From CAZFER01 sp964517495 (GTDB lineage: Bacteria > Hinthialibacterota > Hinthialibacteria > Hinthialibacterales > Hinthialibacteraceae): a stretch of 64,000 bases of DNA. The notes below the pieces were generated by a model. The model had not been told where the DNA came from. It ran no database searches and saw only the letters and a list, made by a program, of their open reading frames with translations. Shown here one piece after another: positions 9,272-17,539 of this stretch. A program made the position numbers and the translations under genes. The stretch lies in assembly GCA_964517495.1 (NCBI GenBank), contig CAZFER010000006.1, positions 1-64,000 of the forward strand, given 5' to 3'. Each line of letters starts with the position of its first letter. The first letter of the stretch is position 1.

Positions 9272-10783
9272 ATGAGTGGCTTTACAATGTGTTATGGCCA
9301 GGATGATGGAAATATCATTAGTACGATGATGGACAAAATTCCTCATCGGGGCAACTATTTAAAAGGCGTAAGCCGAAAAGAGAATGTCACAGTAGGACAG
9401 AATTATTTACAGGCCGATACACGAGGCGCATCACCTGATGTGGCTGTGCCGGTGAGTGATAATGAACTCGTCATCGGCTACGATGGGCAAATCAATGATG
9501 CTCAAGCCCTTGCAGAGCGTTTTGGCCTGGAAGATGGCCCTTTTTTGGAAGAACGGATTATTCTCTATCTTTATCGTCATCATCGAGATGATATCTTTAG
9601 CTATCTAGGCAATGCCATTTACGCCTTCGTGATCACCGATGGAACCAATGTGTTTGCCACACGCGATCCACTTGGAATCAAAACCCTTTTCTATACAAAT
9701 TATAACGACCGCTTGTTATTCGCTTCGGAATTAAAATGTATTACAGCCATTGTGGATGATGTCCAGGAATTTCCCGCGGGGTATATCATGGATCAGCATG
9801 GATTGGTCACCCGTTTTGGTGATTTATCAGCCAATGTGGAATTGTGGGAAAAAGATGTTGACACAATGACTCAGGAAATACGGGAAATCATTGAAAAGAA
9901 TATCCGAAGCACAGTCGATTTTTCCCGCCCCACAGGTGGCTTGCTAAGCGGTGGAATGGATAGCAGCGTCATCAACCTGATTAGCGCTAAAATCTATAAT
10001 GAAAAATGTGGGAACAATGGAAAACTAAAAACCTTCTCCATCGGTGTTGGAGAAAGTGGTGATATTTTAAATGCAAGGTTAATGTCCGAATTTATCCATT
10101 CAGAACATCATGAAATCCTGGTGACCATCGATGATTTGATTAAAGCCTTGCCGGATGTTATATATTATCTGGAAAATTTCGATCCTTCGTTGGTGCGCAG
10201 TTCAGTCGCAAACTATTTAATCTCTTCCTACGCCGCCAAGGAACATGGCATTGAAATATTGTTATCCGGCGAAGGGGGCGATGAAATCTTTTGTGGATAC
10301 ACCTACTTGAAGAAAGTTCCCTATGAAGAAATGTTGGAAAAACAACTCGAGTGCTTGAGTTTTCTGCATAACAATGCCTCCCACCGCTTGGATCGCATGA
10401 ATCAATGCAATTCCGTGAAAGTGGTGGCTCCTCTTATCTCTGGAGAACTTTTGGATTACGCACTCAAAATTCCACCGCAGTATAAGCAATACGAGCAGGA
10501 TGGAACACGGGTGGAAAAGTGGATTTTCAGAAAAGCCTACAAGGATCTTCTCCCCCCCGAAATCACCACACGTTTGAAGCAGGAATTTTCCCAGGGCTCC
10601 GGCTCAGCTGGGGTTATGCCAGCCTATTTTGACGACAAAATTAGTGATTCGGAACTCGCCACGATTCAAGAAAAATACCCCATGGTTCGCAGCAAAGAGG
10701 AATGTTACTATTTTAAACTTTTTACTGATTATTTTGGTGACAAGAGTGCCGTGCGAACGGTTGGCCAATGGGTATCGCTTTAA
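9272..10783 (+). CDS. Asparagine-synthetase-like amide ligase with degenerate glutaminase domain
   Basis: A 503-residue homologue of the canonical AsnB encoded at 10858-12360. The two N-termini align without gaps over 27 residues (ending HRG). The nucleophile Cys2 is Ser2 here (MSGF against MCGI), the RRLSIMD segment is NYLQADT, and NGEIYN is DGQIND, so glutamine hydrolysis should be impossible. The ATP-pyrophosphatase loop is intact (SGGMDSS near residue 225), as are SGEGGDE and EKW. The aspartate-site motif EGRVPFLD is replaced by KVVAPLIS. The pattern recalls beta-lactam synthetase: ATP-dependent adenylation, then attack by ammonia or an amine. AAAGG lies 10 bp before the start. Confidence 0.85.
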   Translation: MSGFTMCYGQDDGNIISTMMDKIPHRGNYLKGVSRKENVTVGQNYLQADTRGASPDVAVPVSDNELVIGYDGQINDAQALAERFGLEDGPFLEERIILYLYRHHRDDIFSYLGNAIYAFVITDGTNVFATRDPLGIKTLFYTNYNDRLLFASELKCITAIVDDVQEFPAGYIMDQHGLVTRFGDLSANVELWEKDVDTMTQEIREIIEKNIRSTVDFSRPTGGLLSGGMDSSVINLISAKIYNEKCGNNGKLKTFSIGVGESGDILNARLMSEFIHSEHHEILVTIDDLIKALPDVIYYLENFDPSLVRSSVANYLISSYAAKEHGIEILLSGEGGDEIFCGYTYLKKVPYEEMLEKQLECLSFLHNNASHRLDRMNQCNSVKVVAPLISGELLDYALKIPPQYKQYEQDGTRVEKWIFRKAYKDLLPPEITTRLKQEFSQGSGSAGVMPAYFDDKISDSELATIQEKYPMVRSKEECYYFKLFTDYFGDKSAVRTVGQWVSL

Positions 10784-10814
10784 GGATAATTTTCAAGTTA
10801 TTTAATACAATAAG

Positions 10815-10840
10815 TGGGGCAGGCGATTTCGCCTGCCCCA
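10815..10840. terminator. Bidirectional terminator between convergent ligase genes
   Basis: A perfect 11-bp stem (10815-10825 with 10830-10840, TGGGGCAGGCG / CGCCTGCCCCA) with an ATTT loop. It is followed by TTTTG on the plus strand and has A/T-rich flanks on the other side. It lies midway between the stops of the ligase-like gene and asnB, so it can serve both. Confidence 0.85.
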
Positions 10841-10857
10841 TTTTGTTTCAATGATAA

Positions 10858-12360
10858 TCAGGCGATTCGGCGTTGGTTCCAGCGGCCTACATTGGCCAGG
10901 ATGGGGATTGGGTTTTCATAGGCGTCTACTAAAAGTTGGTGATAGTAGCATTCTTCGGCGGATCGCAGTTGCGAATCCGTCCATTGGTTCATATGGATTT
11001 GGGCTTTTGCTTTTGGCATAAGTTCAGCAAGGGTTTTTTCCAATCGATCTGCGGTTCCACTGCCTTCATCAAATTGTGCCTTTTTACGCCAAATAATTTC
11101 CTTGGGCAGCCAATCTTCAAATGCACGTCGTAGAATCCATTTTTCAACTGGAGGATCGCCATACAGGCAATACTCAGATGGAATACGCAAGGCAAATTCG
11201 ATCATCCTGGTGTCCAAAAATGGAACCCGGCCCTCGATCGAATGAGCCATGGTCAAGCGATCCACACGCTGCAGGTTTACATTGTGTAATGACATAACGG
11301 AGCGGCGTAGTTCTTTGTGCAAGGACTTCTCACACCCGATATCTTTATAATAGGTATAGCCAGCGAACAATTCATCCGCTCCCTCGCCGGTTAAAATCAC
11401 TTTGACATAATCGGATGCCATGCGTGAGGTGAAATAGCAAGGAATGGCGCTTCGCACCAAGTCCTGATCAAACGATTCCAAATAATAAATGATATCCTGC
11501 AGTTTTTCGAGAATCTCATCAATGGTCAGGATATATTCATGATGGATGGTATCCAAATGGCGGGAAACCATACGGGCCGCTTCCAGATCAGGGCTGCCTT
11601 CAAAACCGACTGAGAAGGTATGCAGTTCATCCACATGGCGGCGGGCTATGGCTGCGATCAAGCTGCTATCCAACCCACCGGATAAAAATGCACCCAGGGG
11701 AACATCGCTCATCAAACGTTTAACCACGGATTCCTCAAGCGTTTCACGTATTTCGTTGAGCCAATGATCAACGGAATGATTTTCAATCGGTAAATCCGGA
11801 ACGGTATAGAAAGTTTTAAAACCTTGTTGGGTATGAAAATACGTACCAGGGGGAAATTCTTTAATCGCATCAGAATAATGCATGATCGATTTAAGTTCAG
11901 AGGCAAAAGCGATTTTGTTTCCCTTTTCCGCGTAATAGAGAGGTTTGATGCCAATGGGATCGCGGGCAGCGAGGAATTCTTCTTCATCGCTGATGATAAA
12001 GGCATACATGCCATCCAATCGATTTACCACATCATACTGATGTTCTTGATAGGAATGCAGAATGGCTTCTGTATCGCTGGTGGTTTTAAAAGGATATTTC
12101 TCTGCCAATGCAGGGCGTAGGCGAGGGAAATTGTAAATTTCACCATTAGCCGCAATAGCTCGCCGTTGATTTTGGTTTAAGATAGGCTGATTTCCACCTT
12201 GGGGATCCATGATGCTTAAACGCCGATGGCCCAACAAACTGGTTTGCATTGGGGTATGATATATGCCATGTGCATCGGGTCCACGATGGATTAATTTGCT
12301 CATCATGGTTTTGGCTAATGTTTCGTCGTTATCCTGCCATAAACCGACAATCCCACACAT
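10858..12360 (-). CDS. asnB: Glutamine-hydrolysing asparagine synthetase (AsnB type)
   Basis: A 500-residue Ntn-amidotransferase/ATP-pyrophosphatase. Cys2 (MCGIVG), GHRRLSIMD, NGEIYN and DTEAIL form the glutaminase site. SGGLDSS near residue 225, TGEGADELFAGY and SIEGRVPFLD form the synthetase site. It converts aspartate, ATP and glutamine to asparagine, although many AsnB relatives act in cell-surface or secondary metabolism. It is a close paralogue of the degenerate ligase it converges with, and the pair probably arose by duplication. The sequence GGAG lies just before the start on the coding strand. Confidence 0.88.
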   Translation of the reverse strand: MCGIVGLWQDNDETLAKTMMSKLIHRGPDAHGIYHTPMQTSLLGHRRLSIMDPQGGNQPILNQNQRRAIAANGEIYNFPRLRPALAEKYPFKTTSDTEAILHSYQEHQYDVVNRLDGMYAFIISDEEEFLAARDPIGIKPLYYAEKGNKIAFASELKSIMHYSDAIKEFPPGTYFHTQQGFKTFYTVPDLPIENHSVDHWLNEIRETLEESVVKRLMSDVPLGAFLSGGLDSSLIAAIARRHVDELHTFSVGFEGSPDLEAARMVSRHLDTIHHEYILTIDEILEKLQDIIYYLESFDQDLVRSAIPCYFTSRMASDYVKVILTGEGADELFAGYTYYKDIGCEKSLHKELRRSVMSLHNVNLQRVDRLTMAHSIEGRVPFLDTRMIEFALRIPSEYCLYGDPPVEKWILRRAFEDWLPKEIIWRKKAQFDEGSGTADRLEKTLAELMPKAKAQIHMNQWTDSQLRSAEECYYHQLLVDAYENPIPILANVGRWNQRRIA

Positions 12361-12646
12361 TGTAATTCTCCTTGTTGATTATTTGTTAGTATTCGAATTA
12401 ATTATCGAGGTACAAATATCTTGAATTTCTTATCGAAAACACTTTTGTGTTTAAAAAACAACAGTTTTTACCAAACATATGCGTTGATTGTTTATATATT
12501 AATTATTATAGTTCAAAAGAACATTGGATGCTATGGCTTGGAGATAGTTCATGTTCAAATGAGTGCTTACAGGCAGGCCTTATGTGCTAGAAGTCAGATT
12601 ATATATTTGTTAAACTTTATGAAAATGTATGGGAAGGAGATTTTTT

Positions 12647-13990
12647 ATGAGTCAATCTGTTCAAAATAATGATCGGAGACGGTTTTTCCAGGATTCACTG
12701 ATGGCCGCAGCGGGGGTGGGCTATCTTCAATCCAAAAGTGCCTCGGCGGATAGCTTTAATTCCAAGGATTCAATCAAGATAACTAATGTCAAAGCAGTTT
12801 TAACGGCTCCGGAAGGGATCAGGCTGGTGGTGGTGAAAGTAGAAACCAGTGAGCCGGGTTTATATGGCTGGGGATGCGCAACCTTTACGCAGCGCCCCAA
12901 GACCGTGGTAACGGCGGTGGATGAGTATTTGAAGCCGTTTTTGGTGGGTAAGAATCCCGACAATATCGAGGATATTTGGCAATCGATGTTTGTCAGTAGT
13001 TATTGGCGCAATGGACCGGTTTTGAACAATGCCATCAGTGGTGTTGATATGGCCTTGTGGGATATCAAGGGGAAGCGTGCGGGATTGCCCGTTTACCAAT
13101 TGCTGGGTGGTAAGTGCCGTTTTGCCGCTGATCTTTATGCGCATGCGAGCGGGCGTGATTTTGTAGAGTTGGAAGACCGGGTGCGCCGATGGATGGAGAA
13201 AGGCTACCGGCATGTGCGTGCTCAAGTGGCTATTAAAGGATACTCGACGTATGGCGCTCCGGGAGCGGACCAGGGTTTAGAACATCTACCTCCTAATACA
13301 CGTGTATATGAGCCAGCGGCTTATGTGCGCACGATTCCAAAAATGTTTGAGCATTTAAGGGATAATGTGGGCTGGGAAATTGAACTATTACATGATACCC
13401 ATGAACGTATTTCCAATTCACAGGCGGTGAATCTTGCCAAAGCGTTGGAGGAGTATCAACTCTTTTTCCTGGAGGATCCCCTTCCCCCCGAGCAGGTTGA
13501 CCATTTCCGTTTGATTCGCCAGCAAACAGCGACTCCCATCGCAATGGGTGAATTGTTTAACAATCCCCATGAATGGAATGACTTGATTTCCGAGCGGTTG
13601 ATTGATTATATCCGAGTCCATCTTTCGCAGATCGGCGGTCTTACCCCTGCGAGAAAAATGGCGGCCTTTGCTGAGACATTTGGCGTACGCACAGCATGGC
13701 ATGGGCCAGGGGATTTGTCGCCATTCGGACGTGCGGCCAACGTGGCACTCGATTTGAGCTGTTACAACTTTGGTGTTCAAGAACAGCATATCTTTAATGA
13801 TGCCGCTCATGAAGTTTTCCCCGGTATTATGAAAATTGAAAATGGCTATGAATTTGCCAATGAAACGCCGGGATGGGGAATCGATTGCGATGAAGAAAAG
13901 GCCAAAAAGTATCCCATAAAGGAAGATCCGCCGTTTGATATGTTTTGGGGGAATGTCCGGCGGCGTGATGGAACGATTGTGCGGCCTTGA
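12647..13990 (+). CDS. Tat-exported enolase-superfamily dehydratase (mannonate dehydratase/RspA-like)
   Basis: The mature part follows the mandelate racemase/MLE pattern of the ManD/RspA group. Metal ligands lie in HDTHE (about 249), FLEDPLPPE (about 275) and MGELFNNPHEW (about 300), with a catalytic His in AWHGPGDLSPFG (about 351). These enzymes dehydrate acid sugars such as mannonate or gluconate. The N-terminus carries a twin-arginine signal (DRRRFFQ then a hydrophobic stretch ending near ASA), so the protein is predicted to be periplasmic, unlike cytoplasmic ManD. The start at 12647 follows GGAAGGAG. It stands as a single gene. Confidence 0.82.
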   Translation: MSQSVQNNDRRRFFQDSLMAAAGVGYLQSKSASADSFNSKDSIKITNVKAVLTAPEGIRLVVVKVETSEPGLYGWGCATFTQRPKTVVTAVDEYLKPFLVGKNPDNIEDIWQSMFVSSYWRNGPVLNNAISGVDMALWDIKGKRAGLPVYQLLGGKCRFAADLYAHASGRDFVELEDRVRRWMEKGYRHVRAQVAIKGYSTYGAPGADQGLEHLPPNTRVYEPAAYVRTIPKMFEHLRDNVGWEIELLHDTHERISNSQAVNLAKALEEYQLFFLEDPLPPEQVDHFRLIRQQTATPIAMGELFNNPHEWNDLISERLIDYIRVHLSQIGGLTPARKMAAFAETFGVRTAWHGPGDLSPFGRAANVALDLSCYNFGVQEQHIFNDAAHEVFPGIMKIENGYEFANETPGWGIDCDEEKAKKYPIKEDPPFDMFWGNVRRRDGTIVRP

Positions 13991-14088
13991 GGTGAATGAA
14001 CGTTGAATTGATATAGATGCAATGGGTAAACAAGGAGGTTTACCCTTGTGGTTGCCATATAATTTTGTTTTGTAAGATGGAGTTATCT

Positions 14089-14727
14089 ATGCCTGCTAGA
14101 AAACAGATACTTGTTATTGAAGGGCTTGTTGTTTGTATCATTTTGGCCGGTTTGCTCTGGTGGATGATACCTGAATTTTTAGAAGCCCAGCATGTAAAAT
14201 CGTTTGAAGGAGAGATCAGCGCTGGGGAAACCTTTGCAAAAGAGATTGGGCGGAATTTGCTGTTTCGGCTTGAACCAATTGGTAAGGGGTGGCGAATTTG
14301 GATTATTGACAAGGATCATCCTGAAACTGATCTGGTGGGTTTGGCCACTCCCCCATTTCATGGGGTTAATGCGATATATATTGAGGGGTGGCATTTTCGC
14401 AATGCAGACAACACCGGACCAAACGACGGTAGTACCAATGCACCCGGTAAAATGAGGACCTTTTTTTTCTTTACCACGCAATCGAGCTACCAAACAGCCA
14501 CACCTTTAGTCGATAAGATGGTTCATCCTCATATCTATGCGAAAAATTCAGATGATCAACAACAAATTCAATTGGATGCGATGAAGGCATATGATCAACT
14601 CCCCAAGGCAGCAGGTATCTTAACGATTGAGGAATTGGAACTGTCCAATTTAAAAAAAGGGGAACAAGCGGCGATTGAGTCGATGCGTTTTGATGTTCAA
14701 TTGGATTGGGTGGAGAAACCCCAATAA
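14089..14727 (+). CDS. Membrane-anchored hypothetical protein
   Basis: I do not recognise this 212-residue protein. It has one N-terminal transmembrane segment (about residues 6-25, ILVIEGLVVCIILAGLLWW) and a soluble domain with GEISAGETFAKEIG, a central aromatic-rich stretch and a C-terminus ending VQLDWVEKP. The ATG at 14089 has GGAG six bases upstream; a longer form from 14077 is possible. It follows the dehydratase gene after about 100 bp and may be co-transcribed. Topology suggests it faces the periplasm. Confidence 0.55.
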   Translation: MPARKQILVIEGLVVCIILAGLLWWMIPEFLEAQHVKSFEGEISAGETFAKEIGRNLLFRLEPIGKGWRIWIIDKDHPETDLVGLATPPFHGVNAIYIEGWHFRNADNTGPNDGSTNAPGKMRTFFFFTTQSSYQTATPLVDKMVHPHIYAKNSDDQQQIQLDAMKAYDQLPKAAGILTIEELELSNLKKGEQAAIESMRFDVQLDWVEKPQ

Positions 14728-15111
14728 AAGTGAATCCATAATCCACTTTGTCATTCTCAACTCCCTTTTTCAACTCTTCTTTTGTTGATTGAAACAACCG
14801 GGTGGCAAACACAAGTCTAAGACAGCCTTTGAGGCTACCACGTAAACTTTATTTCCTCCCACACGTTTAATGGCAACACACTGACCTATTCACTCGTTCT
14901 CAGCATTGATCTTTACCCAAAAATGATGGATTTACAATCCAGGGAGGGCGACGCTCCTGCGGAGCCGTTTACACGAAATCTACATATTTCCCTATGAATA
15001 TTCCCTTGACATACATAATTAAATCCATAATATTAACATTGGTTAATTATTTTAACCCCTATAGTAAAATATAATTCTCGAGGAAATTTAAAACTATACA
15101 GGAAGGCCATC
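14728..15111. other. Intergenic region with REP-like element and mntR promoter
   Basis: About 380 bp without a gene. At 14942-14970 lies a G+C-rich imperfect palindrome (core GGCGACGCTCCTGCGGAGCCG) that resembles one at 39369-39400. The right end holds the promoter and operator described separately. Confidence 0.6.
15006..15047 (+). promoter_or_regulatory. Sigma-70-type promoter with overlapping metal-regulator operator
   Basis: TTGACA at 15006-15011 and TAATAT at 15028-15033 are separated by 16 bp. An inverted repeat, ATTAAC at 15032-15037 and GTTAAT at 15042-15047 with a 4-bp spacer, overlaps the -10 box. Its placement just upstream of a DtxR/MntR-family gene suggests the regulator's own binding site, repressing the regulator-transporter operon when metal is plentiful. 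Confidence 0.65.
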
Positions 15112-15777
15112 ATGATTGGAGCAACTGGGGAGGATTATTTAAAGGTTATCTACAAGCTGGGATTGTCTTTCGAGTTGGTTACTCCATCCATGGTGGCTGA
15201 GCAGTTGGAGGTATCCCCTGCGGCGGTGACCAAGATGATCCAGAGACTGCAGGATAAAAATGTTCTGCGTTATTCACGCAAAAAGGGGTTGGTGTTAACC
15301 GCGGCGGGTGAAAAGATTGCTTTGGAAGTACTAAGGCATCATCGGTTAATCGAAATGTTTTTGATGGAGGCGCTGGGTTACAGTTGGGATCAGGTTCATG
15401 ATGAAGCGGAAAAGTTGGAACACGTGATTTCTGAAGAATTTGAGACACGAATTGATGATTATTTAGGAAATCCAACCCACGATCCCCACGGGGCGCCGAT
15501 TCCAACGAAGGATGGGAAAATCGAGACCATTGTGTATCCATCCATGGCGGATATGGAAGCGGGACAAATAGGCTATGTACGGCAGGTGAACAATGATAAT
15601 TCCGAATTGCTGAAATATGTAGGCAACATGGGTATTTATCCTGGGGTGAAAATAGAGTTGATTCGAAAAGAGCCATTTGGGGGATTGTATTATGTCAACA
15701 TTGACGGCCAGGAACAAATCCTCGGCCGGGAATTGCTTCATTATATATTTGTATCGATAGAGGAAGGTGAATCTTAA
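15112..15777 (+). CDS. DtxR/MntR-family metal-dependent transcriptional regulator
   Basis: A 221-residue three-domain repressor: a winged helix (about 1-65, with PSMVAEQLEVSPAAVTKMIQRL as the HTH), a metal-binding dimerisation domain (RHHRLIEMFL; VHDEAEKLEHVISEEF; the DPHGAPIP turn) and a C-terminal FeoA/SH3-like domain. Asp8 and the His and Glu ligands are conserved. Where DtxR has Cys in EACRWEH this protein has Glu (EAEKLEH), which is MntR-like and points to manganese rather than iron. AGGAAGG precedes the start. Its stop abuts the start of the binding-protein gene. Confidence 0.88.
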   Translation: MIGATGEDYLKVIYKLGLSFELVTPSMVAEQLEVSPAAVTKMIQRLQDKNVLRYSRKKGLVLTAAGEKIALEVLRHHRLIEMFLMEALGYSWDQVHDEAEKLEHVISEEFETRIDDYLGNPTHDPHGAPIPTKDGKIETIVYPSMADMEAGQIGYVRQVNNDNSELLKYVGNMGIYPGVKIELIRKEPFGGLYYVNIDGQEQILGRELLHYIFVSIEEGES

Positions 15778-16710
15778 ATGAAGAATCAAGTGCAAATGAT
15801 CTGTTGGGGTTTGATTTTAACTGTGGTGTCTGCATGTGCACCACAAAATGACGTGGATATTAGTGAGCGCAAGATTCGTGTTACCACCACGATTGCGCAA
15901 GTGGGCGATACAGTCCGGAATGTTGGTGGTGATCGGGTTGAGGTGATTGACCTGATGGGACCGGGTACAGACCCACACTTGTATAAGGCCTCGCAAGGTG
16001 ATATCAGTAGAATGGGATCAGCGGATGTTATATTCTATAACGGTTTAATGCTGGAAGGGCGGATGACAGATGTGTTTTCCCGTATGAATAAAATGGGAAA
16101 ACCTACGGTGGCGGTGGCCGAAACAGTAGATAAATCGCAGTTGCTGGATCCGCCTGAATATGAAGGCCATTACGATCCCCATATTTGGATGGATGCGAGT
16201 TTGTGGACTAAAACCATCCCAGCCGTAGTAGAGGCATTATCGAAACTGGATCCGGAATATCAGAGTTTATTTGAAGCCAATGCGGAAGCGTATAAACAGA
16301 CATTGCTGGAATTACATGATTATGCTCAAAAAGCGATTGCCTCTATTCCCAAACAACAACGCATATTAATCACGGCGCATGATGCCTTTGGATATTTTGG
16401 AAAAGCGTATGACATTGAGGTAATGGGATTGCAAGGGATAAGCACAGCCAGCGATTATGGTTTGAAAGATATCGAGCGGTTGGTAAGTGTGATCACTCAG
16501 CGCAAAGTAAAAGCGGTGTTTATTGAATCGAGTATCCCCACGCGATCCATTGAAGCGGTTATTCAAGGATGTAAAGCGAAAGGCCATAACGTGGTGGTCG
16601 GAGGGGAATTGTATTCCGACGCCATGGGAGAGCCGGGTTCTGATGAAGATAATTATCCCGGTATGTTTAAACACAATGTTGATACCATCGTCAAAGCATT
16701 AAAGGGATAG
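15778..16710 (+). CDS. Metal ABC transporter solute-binding lipoprotein (ZnuA/MntA family)
   Basis: A cluster A-I metal-binding protein of 310 residues. The signal peptide ends in VVSAC with the lipid-modified Cys20. Candidate metal ligands are His67 (TDPHLY), His135 (DPHIW), a Glu near 249 (FIESS) and an Asp near 281 (SDAMG). This two-His, Glu, Asp set is typical of Mn/Zn/Fe receptors and lacks the His-rich loop of zinc-specific ZnuA. It begins directly after the regulator stop and 4 bp separate it from the ATPase gene. Confidence 0.9.
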   Translation: MKNQVQMICWGLILTVVSACAPQNDVDISERKIRVTTTIAQVGDTVRNVGGDRVEVIDLMGPGTDPHLYKASQGDISRMGSADVIFYNGLMLEGRMTDVFSRMNKMGKPTVAVAETVDKSQLLDPPEYEGHYDPHIWMDASLWTKTIPAVVEALSKLDPEYQSLFEANAEAYKQTLLELHDYAQKAIASIPKQQRILITAHDAFGYFGKAYDIEVMGLQGISTASDYGLKDIERLVSVITQRKVKAVFIESSIPTRSIEAVIQGCKAKGHNVVVGGELYSDAMGEPGSDEDNYPGMFKHNVDTIVKALKG

Positions 16711-16714
16711 ATAC

Positions 16715-17539
16715 ATGTTAACAGCAGAAATGCCAAAACAAACCAAACCTGTCGTGCAAACCAAATCTTCTCCACTGGAAGTACACGATTTAACGGTGGC
16801 TTACCATCGCAAGCCAGTGTTATGGGACATTGATTTCGAGGTGCCGGAAGGGCTGTTAGTTGGTATTGTCGGCCCCAACGGTGCGGGCAAATCAACCTTG
16901 ATCAAAGCCGCGCTGGGGATGGTGCCACTTGCTTCAGGCTGGGTAAAATGTTATGGCGAACCGCTGGCAAAGCAGCGGACCAAAATTGGCTATGTTCCCC
17001 AGCGTGAATCGGTGGATTGGGATTTCCCCACCGATGCGCTAGACGTGGTGATGATGGGCGTTTATGGCAAGTTGGGATGGTTTAAACGTCCGAAGCAGAA
17101 TGATAAGGATTTTGCCATGGAGTGCCTGGAAAAAGTGGGAATGGCGGAATATGCCTATCGCCAAATCAGCCAACTTTCAGGCGGGCAGCAACAGCGAGTG
17201 TTTTTGGCACGAGCGTTGGCACAAAACGCTTCCCTTTATTTTATGGATGAACCATTTGCCGGTGTTGATGCGGCGACAGAAAAAGCCATTATTACGTTAT
17301 TAAAAGAACTCAAACAGCATGCAAAGACCGTTTTTGTCGTTCATCATGATTTGCAGACGGTAACCGACTATTTTGATTGGGTATTGATGCTGAATATGCG
17401 GCAGATTGCGTTTGGCCCGGTTGAAAAACACTTTACCCCGGAAAACTTGAAGAAGACCTATGGTGGCCGGCTAAACATTATTAATGATGTCGCCAATGCG
17501 GTGGCCAGCGATATTCCACGAGGAAAGAACGAAGGATGA
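16715..17539 (+). CDS. Metal ABC transporter ATP-binding protein
   Basis: A 274-residue ABC ATPase with Walker A GPNGAGKST (about residue 53), Q-loop YVPQRESVDW, signature LSGGQQQR and Walker B FMDEPFAGVD followed by HHD as the switch His. The PQRESVDWDFP segment is characteristic of Mn/Zn transporters (MntB/ZnuC type). Its last codons overlap the first permease start by 4 bp. It powers uptake through the two downstream permeases. Confidence 0.93.
   Translation: MLTAEMPKQTKPVVQTKSSPLEVHDLTVAYHRKPVLWDIDFEVPEGLLVGIVGPNGAGKSTLIKAALGMVPLASGWVKCYGEPLAKQRTKIGYVPQRESVDWDFPTDALDVVMMGVYGKLGWFKRPKQNDKDFAMECLEKVGMAEYAYRQISQLSGGQQQRVFLARALAQNASLYFMDEPFAGVDAATEKAIITLLKELKQHAKTVFVVHHDLQTVTDYFDWVLMLNMRQIAFGPVEKHFTPENLKKTYGGRLNIINDVANAVASDIPRGKNEG

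Noticed and set aside
9287..10783. Alternative start of the AsnB-like ligase at Met6, giving MCYG with Cys2
   Set aside because: The Shine-Dalgarno AAAGG is placed for 9272, and the gap-free alignment with the AsnB N-terminus needs Ser2 at position 2. A start at Met6 would shift the fold by five residues.
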